Shown piece after piece: positions 1-12,690 of a stretch of DNA of 64,000 bases. Under the pieces are notes generated by a model that was not told the origin of the DNA, did no database searches, and saw only the letters and a list, made by a program, of their open reading frames with translations. Each line of letters opens with the position of its first letter. The stretch's first letter is position 1. This DNA comes from Entomortierella parvispora (Eukaryota > Mortierellomycota > Mortierellomycetes > Mortierellales > Mortierellaceae): assembly GCA_963573315.1 (NCBI GenBank), contig OY752149.1:310001-374000 (forward strand). Direction: 5' to 3'. The translations under genes were made by a program, and so were the position numbers.

Positions 1-483
1 ACGCAGATCGGCGTGTCCTTTGGCTTACCGCGAGGTCCGAGAGAGGTCTTCAAGATGTTGGCAACAGTCTTGGCAGCAAGAATGTGGGCCTAGATACGCA
101 GACCAGATCAAACGACACGAGAAAGTTAGTGTCGGTTATGGGTCCAAAAGTACGAGATTCGCCCCTGAGGTGTTGCGTCGCGCGCATCCAGATTGTGAAA
201 AAACAGAGAGAAGGGACGCAGCCAAGAGTCTGAAATGGTGAATCTCGGGGTGGATTGCGATGACACGGCCTGCGTCAAAAGAAGGCATCCTGCAATGATG
301 CATCAAAGGGGAAGATGCGCGGTTGTTTGTGTTGTGTTTTCTTTGGGCCACAGAGTCGAGGGTGGCGGGCAGTACCTTTTGCGCCTCAAGACCACTGAGT
401 CTTGACTTCTTCTGCTGCTCTCTGAGGATGATGAAGGGTCGCCCATATTCGTCCTGGGCGTAGACTGCGTTCATGCCATCCAT
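1..483 (-). CDS. CCT5: T-complex protein 1 subunit epsilon (CCT5), N-terminal part, cut by window edge
   Basis: Subunit of the cytosolic TRiC/CCT chaperonin, which folds actin, tubulin and WD-repeat proteins using ATP. Exon 1 (483..376, 36 codons) carries the epsilon-type start with [13 protein letters not shown] and [11 protein letters not shown]. Exon 2 (89..29) gives [21 protein letters not shown], whose SLGPRG end is the start of the conserved chaperonin ATP-binding region. Intron 1 is 375..90 and intron 2 begins at 28 (GTAAG), so the rest of the gene lies to the left of the window. The DEYGRPF start distinguishes epsilon from other CCT subunits. The gene is divergent from RPS23 with 355 nt between the two start codons. 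Confidence 0.95.
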
Positions 484-838
484 GCTGAAAGGGAGATGTA
501 CGGGGTGGAAGGGGGGAGAATGGAGTGATGAGAAGGGAGATGATGGCGCCGTGTGTCTTTTCCCCCTTTTCGCACTCTGGGTTCAATGACCGTTTGAATC
601 TGTTCTTCGTTGTTCTTTCAGGAGGGGGCTTCTGTGCGGTGCAAGGTGCTGTTGCACAGCGTGGAAGCGTGGAGCTCGATTTCGATCACGTGAGACTTTG
701 GTTGATGTCACAGAATCGCATTCAGATCGCACGTGCTATGCTCCCTTCCCTTGTTGCAAAGTCACATGACTATTTTCTTCGCGATATATGCGATCCGCCG
801 CTCCCAGTGATTGAACCTCCTTTTCAAATTATTACAAC
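484..838. promoter_or_regulatory. Divergent promoter region between CCT5 and RPS23
   Basis: No gene is visible here. It must hold both promoters, because the two ATGs face away from each other. It contains the 8-bp palindrome TCACGTGA at 686-693 and a further CACGTG near 730. I see no clear TATA box. Confidence 0.5.
686..693. promoter_or_regulatory. TCACGTGA E-box palindrome
   Basis: Exact TCACGTGA lying 146 nt upstream of the RPS23 ATG and 203 nt upstream of the CCT5 ATG. CACGTG is the classic site for basic helix-loop-helix zipper factors (Cbf1/Pho4/TFE type). The same core recurs upstream of several other genes in the window. Confidence 0.4.
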
Positions 839-2279
<1,441 letters not shown>

Positions 2280-2330
2280 ATATGCGATCGATTTTCGTCT
2301 GCTGTCTCGGATGGCTGTACAAATCTCTTC

Positions 2331-2336
2331 AATAAA
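2331..2336 (+). other. Poly(A) signal AATAAA of RPS23
   Basis: AATAAA lies 52 nt after the RPS23 stop codon in a short convergent gap (2280-2606) that separates it from the 3' end of RAD50. I see nothing else in that gap. Confidence 0.5.
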
Positions 2337-2606
2337 TCGATATCAAAGAGTTGCTTTGACACACTGGGCGGTATCAAAGAGGGATGTTGCAAAGGGGACC
2401 ACTGGGCGTGCATTGGACTGGACTACAATAGGTGTTGTTTTTATTATGCTTTATTTCAGGAAAATGATCGCCTACACATCTCGAGTGATAGCAAGCTTGC
2501 GGATGGTGCTGTATTGTCTAGAGAAATGAAACATAGAAGAAAAGCAGGCGTGAGTTCGTGATTGCAAAGACGGTAAGCACTGTGGAAGCCTTTCATATCC
2601 TTTCAC

Positions 2607-5600
2607 CTACTCTTCGTTCTTCAGGACCCTGTAGTAGTAGTCCGCGTAGTCTGATAGATTGATCATCTTCAGGAACTCTTCGTCGTGAGTAATGATGATG
2701 AGCTGAAAGTTGCTTTGCTGCCTGTGTTTGTTGATAATACTGTTTTCCACAATACACGCGGGTGTTAGCTTCTGTACACGCCACATAGCGCAAAGGCATT
2801 GGCAACTTACTCTTTCAAACTGTTAGCCAGCTGAACAATATTGGCATGGTCCAAGTTAGTCGTGGGCTCGTCCAAAGCGAGAATACCGCAACTCACAGAA
2901 AACGACTCTGCTAGTGCTAATCGAATGATAATCGACGCCAAGACCTTTTGACCGGCACTGCATCGTCCACGCATGTCCTGCGCTCGGCCGGCTTGGATCA
3001 TCACCACCCTGTAGTTGTAAGACTGGTTCGCTCTTAATCCTTCCTGATCAGACCGAATTTCGATAGTGTCGATGTCTATACAACGTCGAGAACGCGTTAG
3101 TATCAGCACGACATGGAACATCACAGCCAGGAAATACGGTTGTCCTACCTGTTCCTTGATAAGTGTTGGTCCACAGCTCTTTGATGGTCTTGTTGACCTC
3201 TTCCATCTTCATGGTATGGTAGTCAACAATCGCACTTTGAAGTGCCTTTGCATACTTCTCCAGATCTTCCAAGGCGAGCTCAGTGGTCTACGCGTTTTAC
3301 AAAAGGTAGGTCGGTAAGAGTATTCAATCAAGAGACACAAAAGTCATAACTCACTCACCTTGCAATTGATCAGGTTTTCATGATACTTTGGTACCACGTC
3401 CTTGTAGTCCACGTTCAACTCGTCTTCATAGGTTCGATGCTGGTCTTGCAACTGCCGAAGTTCTCCCTTGAGGCCCGCCCTTTCACCAGAGAGGTCTGAC
3501 TGGCGCTGGCTGAGTCGAGTTAACTGACGGGTATAAGTACCTTGAGCCTCGCCATCTTTCTTGGATGCGGTTTCTGCATACTGTGCCTCGAGCTCTTCCA
3601 CCTTTTTCTTGTATCGCCTGTAACGCAAGTTATCCTCGATATTACGCTGAAGGTTCTTGAACTCGGCCAACTGCTCTTGCAGACCCTGCATCTGCTTCTC
3701 TGCTGCCTGAATTTCTTGCTGGTGTTGTGCGATCTCGTCAACATACTGTTCCGTCTGACCTTCCAACCTTGAAAGCTCAAGCATAGTAGACCTGCTGTCA
3801 ACACTATACCATGCAAATCAAACAAAAAGGTTATGTCAGAGTCGGAAAAGATCATAGAAATTCCTGACTTCAAAGTCTTCAACTGAGCAATACAATGCTC
3901 GCTACTTACCGTTCAATGTCCTTGTTGTACATTTGAACCTTTTCTAGATTGTTCTGCATTTCTGTCACGACTTGATGGACACTTCTCTCCTTTGCTTGTC
4001 CTTCAGCTACAGTCTGCCTTAACACTTCGTTGAGTCGATTCATCTCAGGCATGATATCTTGTCCGTCAAGATCGTGTTGCTGCATTTCTGCAGTCAAGTG
4101 CTGGATAGAAGATTCAATTTCGACAATTTGTTCGTCCACTTGAGCTTTCCGTTCACGCTGATTGAGAAGTCGGTTGTGCTTGTCCTTAAGTGTACGAATG
4201 ACCTGCTCCTTTCTCTGGATCTCTGTGGTCATTTGAGCTATCTCTTGCTGAAGCTTGTTGACCTCCTGGCGAGTTGCCTGCACCTTTTGCTTTACAGTGT
4301 TGTACTCCGTTTGCATGGATTCTGAGGATTGCGGAGACCCTGACACCAAAAGTTCGGTCTCCAGAGAGCTAATAGCAGACTGGTCTCCTCCATTCTCGCG
4401 ACAAAGAGCTCCAATATCCTTGGCAGCAATAGCAAGCTCCTGCAGCTCTTCGAGCTCCACTGACAACGATGTGGTTTCCATATCAACCTATTTTCATCCA
4501 GACTTTGTCAGAAGCAGTGCCACCTTTTGGAGTCCTTCACAAGGCAAGAAGTATCGCAGCAGGATACTTACCAACTCGATAGAGTCCAAAGAGTCGGCCC
4601 TCTTGCCTTCAAGCTCTGAGAGCTGTGCTTTGAGCGAAGGGATCTCTGAAGTCTTTAGCTTCTCAACAGCATCCCATTCGGACTTCAATGCTCGCAATGA
4701 ATTAACTGTGGCCTCAACCGCAGCGAGCTCTTGTTCGTCGTCGTTCTCGGCCTTTTCCATGAGTCTTCGAAGCTATGGCAATATGACAGTAAAGATGAGC
4801 ACGCGTCTCGGTCAAAAAAGATGGGGAAAGAGCGAGAGAACCTTCATATATTTACCTTTGCCGTGAATTGAGCCTCGAAGGCGGGGTCGAAACCTCGTGA
4901 ACAAAGAGGACAGCCGTGCTTCTTCTCAGCCATTGCTACGAAGCGTTCATACATGGTACTCATAGTCTTCAGGTCCTGCACTTGCCTAGATTGCAGAAAT
5001 AACGATGTTGGTTAGGATATTTGCACGACCGCACAAGCACAAGCCCATTGTAGGAAGAATGCCGACAGCTCTTACTCTCGTAGTTCTGTCAAGGTCTCTT
5101 CCTTGGATTGCAGCAGCTCAGGGAGCGACCAGCCGTCGCATTGAATCGCCACTTGCTTCGCACAGTCTATAGGCCAAAGACGTGTAAGAGAGGAGGTTAG
5201 CTCTCAGCATTGTCGTGCTATCAGAGAGGGTTTTGGGCAGGAAAGTCTTACCTTCGACGGTCGCTGTGTGCTTTTTCAGTTGCGATTTGACATTCTCAAT
5301 GAAGATTTCCTGACTGGAGAGCTCCCTCTTGTACTTCTCAAGCGTCTCTCTGGACGATCTTAAGGTAGTCTCTTTGTTTCTCAAAATTGGGACCAAGTTG
5401 TCCTCCACAGTTTCAGGAACAGCTGCTTCTTTAAACACATTTTGGAAACCTTCGCCATGCTTGACCATGCTAAGGAAAGAAGTTTGAAAACAGGTTAGAT
5501 ACCACCCCCCTCTCATTCACCCAAATATCGAATGCGGGACTTACAGAGCCTTGATTTTTTCTGATCGCTGGTCGTGCTTGTTCTTCAAAAGAGTAAGTCT

Positions 5601-7549
5601 GGCTTGAGACCCAGCATTCTTGGCCTGGGCAGCGATTTGTTCACTGAGTCTCGAGAGCTCGTTTTCAAAAGCTTCCACATCGGCCATCGTTGCCCTCCTC
5701 TGAGACTCGAGAGATTCTTGGCCAGGCCCGCTGGACCGAAGAGCGGTCAACGCGCTTTCCTACAACCACGTCACGAGATATTAGGCAAGCACGGGGGAGG
5801 GACCCAAGACAATCTGGCCACCTTTTGATTGAATGTTGTTACCTGCTCTGCCATCGCAATCTCAGTGGACTCGATCTCTGAATCCGAAGACTTGTACTTC
5901 AACAACTCGGCTTGCTGTTGGCGCAGTTTATTCTGAGCGGACGAAATCGCAGACTGACTCTTGGCCTTCAAAGATGAGGCCATGTCAACCTTTGCTTTCT
6001 TGTCTGACAACTCTGACCTGATTTCTTGTTCCTTTTGTCGATTCTCTTGCTTGATACGCTCAACCTCTCCGACTTTTTGCTGAACCTGCATTTCCATCTT
6101 GCCAATAAACCGCTTCACATCCGAGTTGACCAGAGGCGTCGAATCAAAGCTCCCAAGAGCGTATTGGCCGGCGAGCTCCGCAATCAAAAGATCTCGATCA
6201 GTCTGCTTCTTTTTGTTGTTGTCCAAAAGTGCTTTGAACTGCCCAATGTTTTGCTGGTTCTGGCTCACTGACGCCTGCAGATTCGCAATGGTCGTTGCAG
6301 TCCTCTGCTTCATCCTGTCTTGTTTGGCCTTTTCCTGATCGGCAGTCTTCAAGCTGAGGTCATGCTTGAAAAGCATCTCGTTCAAATCAGAGTCAGACTC
6401 ATTATACAAGTCAAACTTTCCTTCCAGGTCCTTGACATTGCTTTGAGTCGATCTGAGCTCGTGAGAGATGGCGCTCAATGTAGTCTCGATTTGCTGGATC
6501 TCCCTCGTCTTTGTCATAAGACGACTGATATCCTCGGCGCATCTATCAATGTCAATGTCCAACTGCTCGATCCTTTGCTGACTATTCTTTGTGCTTTCCT
6601 CATTTGCTGTCAATGATTCTCGAATCTAAAAGAGCAAGGTCAAAGTACCCTCATTAAGACCTTGCTACTTTTCCATCCCAATATGTATAGCCCTATGTTA
6701 CCTTTTCGGCCTTCTCCTTGTTACGTCGGAGATGTTCCAAGTTGTTAAACATGACCTTCAGCTCAACCGCCTTTTCCTTGCGAATGGCTTTGATTGAATC
6801 AAGCACGTTTGTATATCTATCACATGAACCCGTTAACAATCTTCCTTCTCGAGGTGGACTGTTTCCAAGACAAGAGGTTGATCAATTAGCCCAAAGACAC
6901 CTACTTTGTCGAGGCAAAGATCTCATCAAACTTCTTCTTCAGCAAACTAGGCTCAGAAAGTGGCCAGTTGGACTCCTCTTGATGACAAAAGATCACATTG
7001 TCCAAGATGGCTCGCGAGACTCCGAGGTTGTTGGGGACATCCGTGTCAATTTCTGAACATTTGGAACTGACACTCACAAGGTCTCCCGTCGCCGGATCCA
7101 CAGCTGCCAACACATTCTCGAGCGTCTTTTGCGTCACTCCTGCCTTCTTGACCGTAAGTGACAGGGACCGGGTCACGGTCATTGTCTGGTGATTGACATT
7201 CTTGAATCGGAGTCGCACTTGCGCCTTCACTGTTGGACTGCCCGACATCTACAATTATGCCTTATTAGCTTGAGTAGTCAAGCGGTACGACTCACAAAAT
7301 AACACCCCGGACGCTTTCCTGACAGGCATCTTTTGGCTGTATTACCTTTGGGTCATTGACAAAGGCACCGCCTTTGCTGTTTGGTGGCAAATCCCCGGTC
7401 GTGGCATATTTCAGGCACTCAATGATGGTTGTTTTTCCAGAGCCGTTGTGGCCGGTGATGAGAGTCAATGGGGAATAAAAGGTGATGGTCGCTGCCTCGC
7501 CGCTGTCCGCTTCAAACGAGCGAATGCCCCTAATCATAATCTGCACCAT
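2607..7549 (-). CDS. RAD50: DNA double-strand break repair ATPase Rad50
   Basis: ATPase and coiled-coil subunit of the Mre11-Rad50-Nbs1 complex, which senses, tethers and processes DNA ends in the nucleus. The 14 exons are 7549-7346, 7248-6905, 6816-6702, 6625-5843, 5759-5545, 5469-5252, 5166-5076, 4985-4856, 4772-4572, 4487-3910, 3803-3359, 3287-3149, 3075-2811 and 2721-2607. They give 1280 aa, close to the family norm of about 1300. Seen: Walker [10 protein letters not shown] (residues 33-41), [16 protein letters not shown] in the N lobe, long coiled coils, the zinc hook CPLC (about 682-685), the ABC signature RCSAGQK (about 1192-1198) and Walker B with D-loop [11 protein letters not shown]. 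The start was chosen as [12 protein letters not shown], which aligns with the family N-terminus; an upstream in-frame ATG adds only unconserved residues. Confidence 0.97.
4901..4912 (-). other. Rad50 zinc-hook codons (CPLC)
   Basis: Encodes Cys-Pro-Leu-Cys at the tip of the coiled coil. Two such CxxC hooks clamp one Zn2+ to join two Rad50 molecules. Both cysteines are intact and lie in exon 8. Confidence 0.9.
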
Positions 7550-7856
7550 GTTGACGGTGAAGCAGAGTGCAGGTGTATGCATATATACGTTAGAAAGGAG
7601 AGCTTTGTACGGCGCGAAGTGGATGGTGCCGCTTCCTAGTACTTTCATTCATCGATTCGGGTGTGCAGTCCTGCTCATACCTTCTCGATCGAGGACATTG
7701 TGGCAGTCTGTCCTGGAGTGCAATCAGTCTGGCGAATTGTTGAACTGGAGGAGAGAGTCAAGCATTCATTTCCCCTTCGAAAAAAGAAAAAAGCCGCGAT
7801 TCAAAAAATGGTGGCAAAAAACGCCAATCACGTGTTTATTATTACAATGGATATTT
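7550..7856. promoter_or_regulatory. RAD50 upstream region and THOC1 3' flank
   Basis: No gene. It contains GGTGGCAAA at 7810-7818, identical to the yeast Rpn4/PACE site, and TCACGTG at 7828-7834. The two lie within 25 nt, about 260-285 nt upstream of the RAD50 ATG. An AATAAA on the minus strand just below the THOC1 stop could serve as its poly(A) signal. Confidence 0.4.
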
Positions 7857-10730
7857 CTATGCCCGGTCGTCCTTGGCAGCATCGTCCTTTACGGCATCGT
7901 CCTCGGCAGTATCGTCCTCGGCAGTAATGTCCTCGGCAGTAATGTCCTTTGCAGCGTCGTCCCTGGAAGTATCGTCGTTGGAAATATCGTCCTTGGGAGT
8001 ATCATCCAAAGGCGTTCCTGGCTCTGTCGAAGGTGCTGCGTCCGACTTTGGTGTCGATGGTTCAACCTCTGCTGGCTTTGCTTCGCTCATCAAGCTATCG
8101 CCGTCCGCTTCTTGCAGTGACTTGGATGCCGTTAACTCCTCACCATCGATATCGTTATCATTACCATCCTTTGTGTCCTCCTCTGCGATCACGTCCGATG
8201 AGGTACTCTCTCCATTAGCAACTGCACTTGTGGCATCTTCGGAAGCTTTGGATGCAACTGGCTGGGGTGGTGGAGGCACAACTCCTCCGTTTTCACGAAT
8301 TGTCTCCTCCCATGCCAAGTCCGCATCAACCAACGCCTTCAGATCCTTCACAGATTTGTTAATATCCGTGGCGACATGTGTATACAAGTGAAGGTATTGT
8401 CTTGCTCCAAGTCGAAGGCCTCTCCACAAGTTGGCACGCTCCATCTCTTTGGTCTCCTTGGGGGTCAGAGGCGCCTTCCCTTGCCGGAGTCGTTCACCTT
8501 TAGCTCTGTTCTGGAGAAACTGGTACGACGACAGATAGCTCTCAACATCTGTAGGGCGTGTGGAGCTGCCGAGTTCTCCATCCTCCCTGGTTTCTGCAGC
8601 TTTTTCCCAGAGAACGCTTAGTGCTTTACAGCCCAACTTGTTCGTCAACGGCAACAGTCCGAGAGAAAGAGCCCTCCGTTTGCGTTCAATTTCGTCCAGG
8701 TCTTTTGTCGATAATGGAGCCTTCTCAAATGATTGACAGTTTTCTGCTTTCCATTGAATCTAAAAGGTGTGAAACCCGACACAGCAAGTCTTTCAGTTAA
8801 GAGGCGAGTCCTGTTCGACATTACCTAGAATCAAAATAAAAAATACATACCCAACTCTGTTCATCGCTTATTACAGATCGGACAGTATTATAGAATGACA
8901 AATCTCCAGTCTCCACCCCGACAGCACGCAGTGCTTTCAAAACTCTTGGTCGGAATTCCTCCGTCCACTCGCGGTCCTCCACCTCTAGTACCCACTGAGG
9001 AACAAATAGTTTGTTGGAAGTTGGGAGCTTCGAGTACGCCTCTGTGGTTGCCGCACTATGATGCTGAAGATACTTGATGGAAATCAGGAACTGGACCAGA
9101 ATATGTCTCCTGAAATAAGGGTCTACTATCTGTGTTGAGAAGAGCATATAAAGTTAAACAAAACTGTGATCTACAAGTATTGCAGATTTCACTGGCCTGT
9201 AGTTTTGATGCATACCTCAAGCTGCAAGAGCTTTGGACTTGTCAAGAACTTTGGAAAGTACGTCGAAGGCTCTGGTGCGTCATTGATTTGGGCGTGCTTT
9301 CTCTTTTTTGTGACGGTATTACTCGACTCTCCTTGAGACCCTGATTGCTCCGTAGAAAGACTAGTATTTGCTGATGCATCAATGGACAATTTGCGTTGAC
9401 CAGATGCCGATTCTTTCTCGTCAATCTTTGCAAACTTTTCCAAGGTACGTTCAATCCCGCGTTGCAGCTTCTTCATGTTGCCTGGGTTATTTACAAGTAG
9501 TGCAGGATTGCTGAAAAAGGTCTGCAGGCCCCAGAACTCAGTGTAGAATTCAAAGTCCTTTTTAGAAGTCCCACTCTTTGCTGCTTCCTCGGGTGACTCT
9601 GATTGCGATTGTGAGGTCCATTCTGCATATTAAAAGGTGCTGTTAGGACGCTGAACTATGTCATAACCCTCTTCTTCACAAAGACTTGGGAAGAGGACAT
9701 GTCTTACCTTCGTCTACGTCCATCTTTTCCTCTAAAGGATCTTGGGATTCTCTGTTCCTCTGTCTGCTCGGTGAAGACGCAACATCTGGGACAATAGAAA
9801 CTTCGCTACTTTCGATATGAGTGATATTTTCCGTGTTGATGTCGCCTCTCAAGTTGACTCCTGAACGCTCCGTGAGAGGAAACACGCTAGAGAGCAACAT
9901 GAGGATACGCCCACAAAACACAGTGTTCTTGGCTTTCGATAAGCGTCTTAAAAGTTCGTTGCAGAGTCGAAGAAGCGTCAGCCCTTTGCCTTTACCAGCA
10001 ACCATATTCTATAAATCCAAAATAAAACTCATTAGAAAACCGCCAGTAACAAAAAAGCAAATGGCATTGCCGATGAAGTACGCACCACAGTGAGGCGCTC
10101 AACGCGTGATTCAAGATAGTTGTAGATCCCTTCGCTGCATTCAACAGTCTGGAAGTCCAGGACCTCTTCAATCAGGTTGAGGGGCAGTGAGTGCTCAATG
10201 AGATTGAGCTCCGAGCAACGAAGAAGCAGATCCAGACATCTAAACATGGCATCCTTCAGCTGGGCCATGTCTGATCCGAGTTCGTCCTAAGAGCGTCATC
10301 CAGTGTTGCAAGTGGGCAGGCAGGCAAGCATCGGCGAGCGAGAGGGTGAGGGGTGAGGGGGTGAGGGTAAGGGTTAGGTGTCTGGACTATTGAGCGAAGA
10401 TTTCGAGTCGGTCCGATCGGCGGAGGACTGGGAGGTGACCAGCGAGAAGTCTCAAGGATCTTCCTGCAAAGTGCCTGTGTCTCTTTAGTGTGCCTGTACC
10501 TGGATCGAGATAAGCTTCAGTTTGAATGCCGCCTCCAACAGCGACGCCCTGTCCAGTGCTTGGAACGTCGCCATAGTCGGGACGAGTTTGGTTTGGATAG
10601 ATTCATCGAGCTCGGCATACTGATTGATTGAATCTTTGTCCTGTCCAGTCGTGTCCTGAATCTGAGGAAGCAGCTTGCCAATGGCATCAGCCGTTTCGAG
10701 GAGGGGCGCGTACGGAGGCAGAGAAAGCAT
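7857..10730 (-). CDS. THOC1: THO complex subunit 1 (Hpr1/THOC1)
   Basis: Nuclear THO/TREX subunit that couples transcription elongation to mRNP assembly and export. Exons 10730-10500, 10286-10086, 10008-9708, 9622-9216, 9129-8851 and 8759-7857 give 773 aa. Diagnostic: [24 protein letters not shown] followed by [11 protein letters not shown], matching the most conserved THOC1 block, then [13 protein letters not shown] with [13 protein letters not shown] third conserved patch is [12 protein letters not shown]. The C-terminus has no recognisable death domain, unlike animal THOC1; it ends in nine acidic pentads (about residues 729-773). RAD50 lies immediately downstream in the same orientation. 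Confidence 0.93.
7860..7994 (-). repeat. 15-bp coding minisatellite in the THOC1 C-terminus
   Basis: Nine imperfect 15-nt units encode the pentad (K/N/R/E)-D-(D/I)-(A/T)-(A/S), seen as [45 protein letters not shown]. The last unit ends directly at the stop codon. Confidence 0.85.
10344..10373 (+). repeat. G-quadruplex-capable, telomere-like G tract in THOC1 intron 1
   Basis: Five runs of three to five G separated by 3-nt spacers (TGA, TGA, TGA, TAA), followed by GGGTTAGG. The tract is on the strand opposite to THOC1 transcription, so the transcript carries the C-rich version. Confidence 0.7.
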
Positions 10731-11261
10731 GGCGCTTGAGTGGGTCGATCGATCTGCAATTATTCCTGGAAGGCGTATGTAGCTGATTGTCTCGTGTATT
10801 CAAGCTGGCTGGCAGAGTCAGGTGCGTTTCCGTGCGGCAAAGGCGTCTTTTAACAGGTGATCGGAGTCGTGAAGGCGATTGATGCAAGTAAGGTAGGGCA
10901 GGGTGGTGGACAGGGAGGAGAGGAGAGGAGAGATGACTGGACTATTGAGAACAAAGGTAATGCCATGGCGGCAAATGGCAAAGGTGCAACTAGCACGTGA
11001 CTAAAATGCATTCTTTCTGGCACGCGCCTCTTCAAGGTCCAAGACCTTGACCACAAAACTTTTAGCAAAAAAAAAATAGGCCGAACGCCTGCAAATTAGC
11101 ACGACGTCCAATGAAGCCGATGCGGACTGAAATATCCAGGAATGCAAGGCCTATACGATGTCCATCCTCTGCTTTCAAGATAACGCACAAATATATCTGT
11201 ATTTATTATCAAGAATAAAAATATCTATGACAAGGTTGATGTTGGGGCTTTGAGAGTGGAT
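10731..11261. promoter_or_regulatory. THOC1 upstream region and BCP1 3' flank
   Basis: No gene is visible. It holds the THOC1 promoter, with CACGTGA at 10994-11000 (about 265 nt upstream of the ATG), and the A/T-rich BCP1 3' UTR near 11190-11225. Confidence 0.4.
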
Positions 11262-12527
11262 CTACCACTGAGAGTTCTCAGTCATGAGCTTGACGACTTC
11301 TGGGATCTTGCTCTTGTGGATCAACATCATACGGCGAGCGGGGGCAATGCCATAATCCTCGAATGTGTTTTTGGACTCTGCGACTGTAGGAGGTGTTGTC
11401 AACTTGAAGTCCTGAGTGAACTCTGCATACTGCTGGAGCATCTCTTCCTCGGGGTGGAAAAAGAACGTAATAGGCTCGGACTAGAAGAGAGAGGTAACAA
11501 AGTCATCAGCAAAGAAAAGAATTTGAGAGAACTCATATTGAATCAGGTAAAAGCCCTCCCCTTACAGTCTTGGTCTTCTTCTTGGAAGGCTTGGGAGTCT
11601 CCTCATCCAGATCAATCTTGGGAGCGACTTCATGGTATGTAGGCGCCATCAACAGGTAGTATTCAAAGTTGAAAGGCAATCCCTAATGAGTATTCCAAGA
11701 TGTCAATTGAAGAGTAACAGTCAGTACGCGATGCAAACGATGATACAATTTCACTCTTTTTTTCAGGCCGCCTTGTGTTTTCTTTTCTTCTTACTTCATC
11801 CACAGCCCACTTGACCTCCTCAAGCATCATCCTCCACATAGGAGGAGCCGTCTCGACGGGCATGTTGATAAACCGATCGCTCAAAATCAATCCAACCTCC
11901 TTCTTGGATCCAGAGCTCAAAAGCTCTCTCAATTTGGCATGCAACTTCTCGTTCTGCTTTGACTTTGTCAACACGTAATCTCGAATCTGGGTCATCACTT
12001 GACTTGGCTTTGGCGTCGCTGATGAGGAGGATCCTGCGGCCTCTGTACTAGAAGCCGGTGTTGGGTGAATATGATACAGGTGTTGGTTCATGTTCAGGAC
12101 CGTCAACAATGAGTACGGATCCGAATCCACACCATTGACCTTGATTGTCGTTCCAACGTTTGCTTGAGCGATGATCAATTCGGAGAGCTCAGACAGCGCA
12201 AACAGAATAGCATCGCTTGCAAAGTATTGGTTGAGAAGGTTCTTGACGGCGTGAAAGTCAATCTCTTTTGGATCAAAGAATTCAAAGTCGACATTGATGA
12301 TATCCTAGAGGTCAGAGGAGATAGAGAGAGGGATAGGATGAGAAATCCGGACACAAAATTCTAAGAGACCCTCCCTTGTTTTTGGTGGGCAGGTACAGGT
12401 TGGACGTGCCTGACCCCAGGAAGAAGCATGACCATACCTCGCCATCGGAACCTGAATCATCGTCCTCCTCGCCATGGCTAGCCATCTCGACATCCTCGAC
12501 TTTTTCGTCAGCTTTTCTTTTGCTCAT
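11262..12527 (-). CDS. BCP1: BCP1 / BCCIP family protein
   Basis: BCCIP/Bcp1 family nuclear protein. Yeast Bcp1 is essential, acts in nuclear export of the Mss4 lipid kinase and is a chaperone of ribosomal protein uL14. Exons 12527-12438, 12304-11795, 11682-11566 and 11480-11262 give 311 aa. Seen: acidic N-terminus (GEEDDDSGSDGE), the family signature DIINVDFEFFDPKEIDFHAV, a central LILSDRFINMPVE segment, and the C-terminal PFNFEYYLLMAPTY and EDYGIAPARRMMLIHK. All exon joins keep frame. BCP1 lies head-to-tail behind the CAF-1 p60 gene with 163 nt between. Confidence 0.93.
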
Positions 12528-12627
12528 TATGAATATGATCGTCTGGGGGTATTGAGTGGAATGATGCGTTCGCTACAACCAACTCTGACAGGAAGAAGCT
12601 CGACAAAAAAAAAGAAAAAAAGGCACG

Positions 12628-12654
12628 TCACGTAAACAAATTTTTTGGTGGCAA
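12628..12654 (+). promoter_or_regulatory. Composite TCACGTAAAC ... GGTGGCAA element upstream of BCP1
   Basis: TCACGT at 12628-12633 and GGTGGCAA at 12647-12654 lie 100-127 nt upstream of the BCP1 start. GGTGGCAA is the core of the Rpn4/PACE motif. Function is inferred only from motif and position. Confidence 0.35.
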
Positions 12655-12690
12655 TTCTTTTATTCTCGCTGGACGAAAGAGGCACCCAAC

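Noticed and set aside
7383-7391. Exact GGTGGCAAA (PACE) match
   Set aside because: It lies in RAD50 exon 1 coding sequence (the LPPN codons) and is most likely fortuitous. It also shows that single PACE matches alone are weak evidence.
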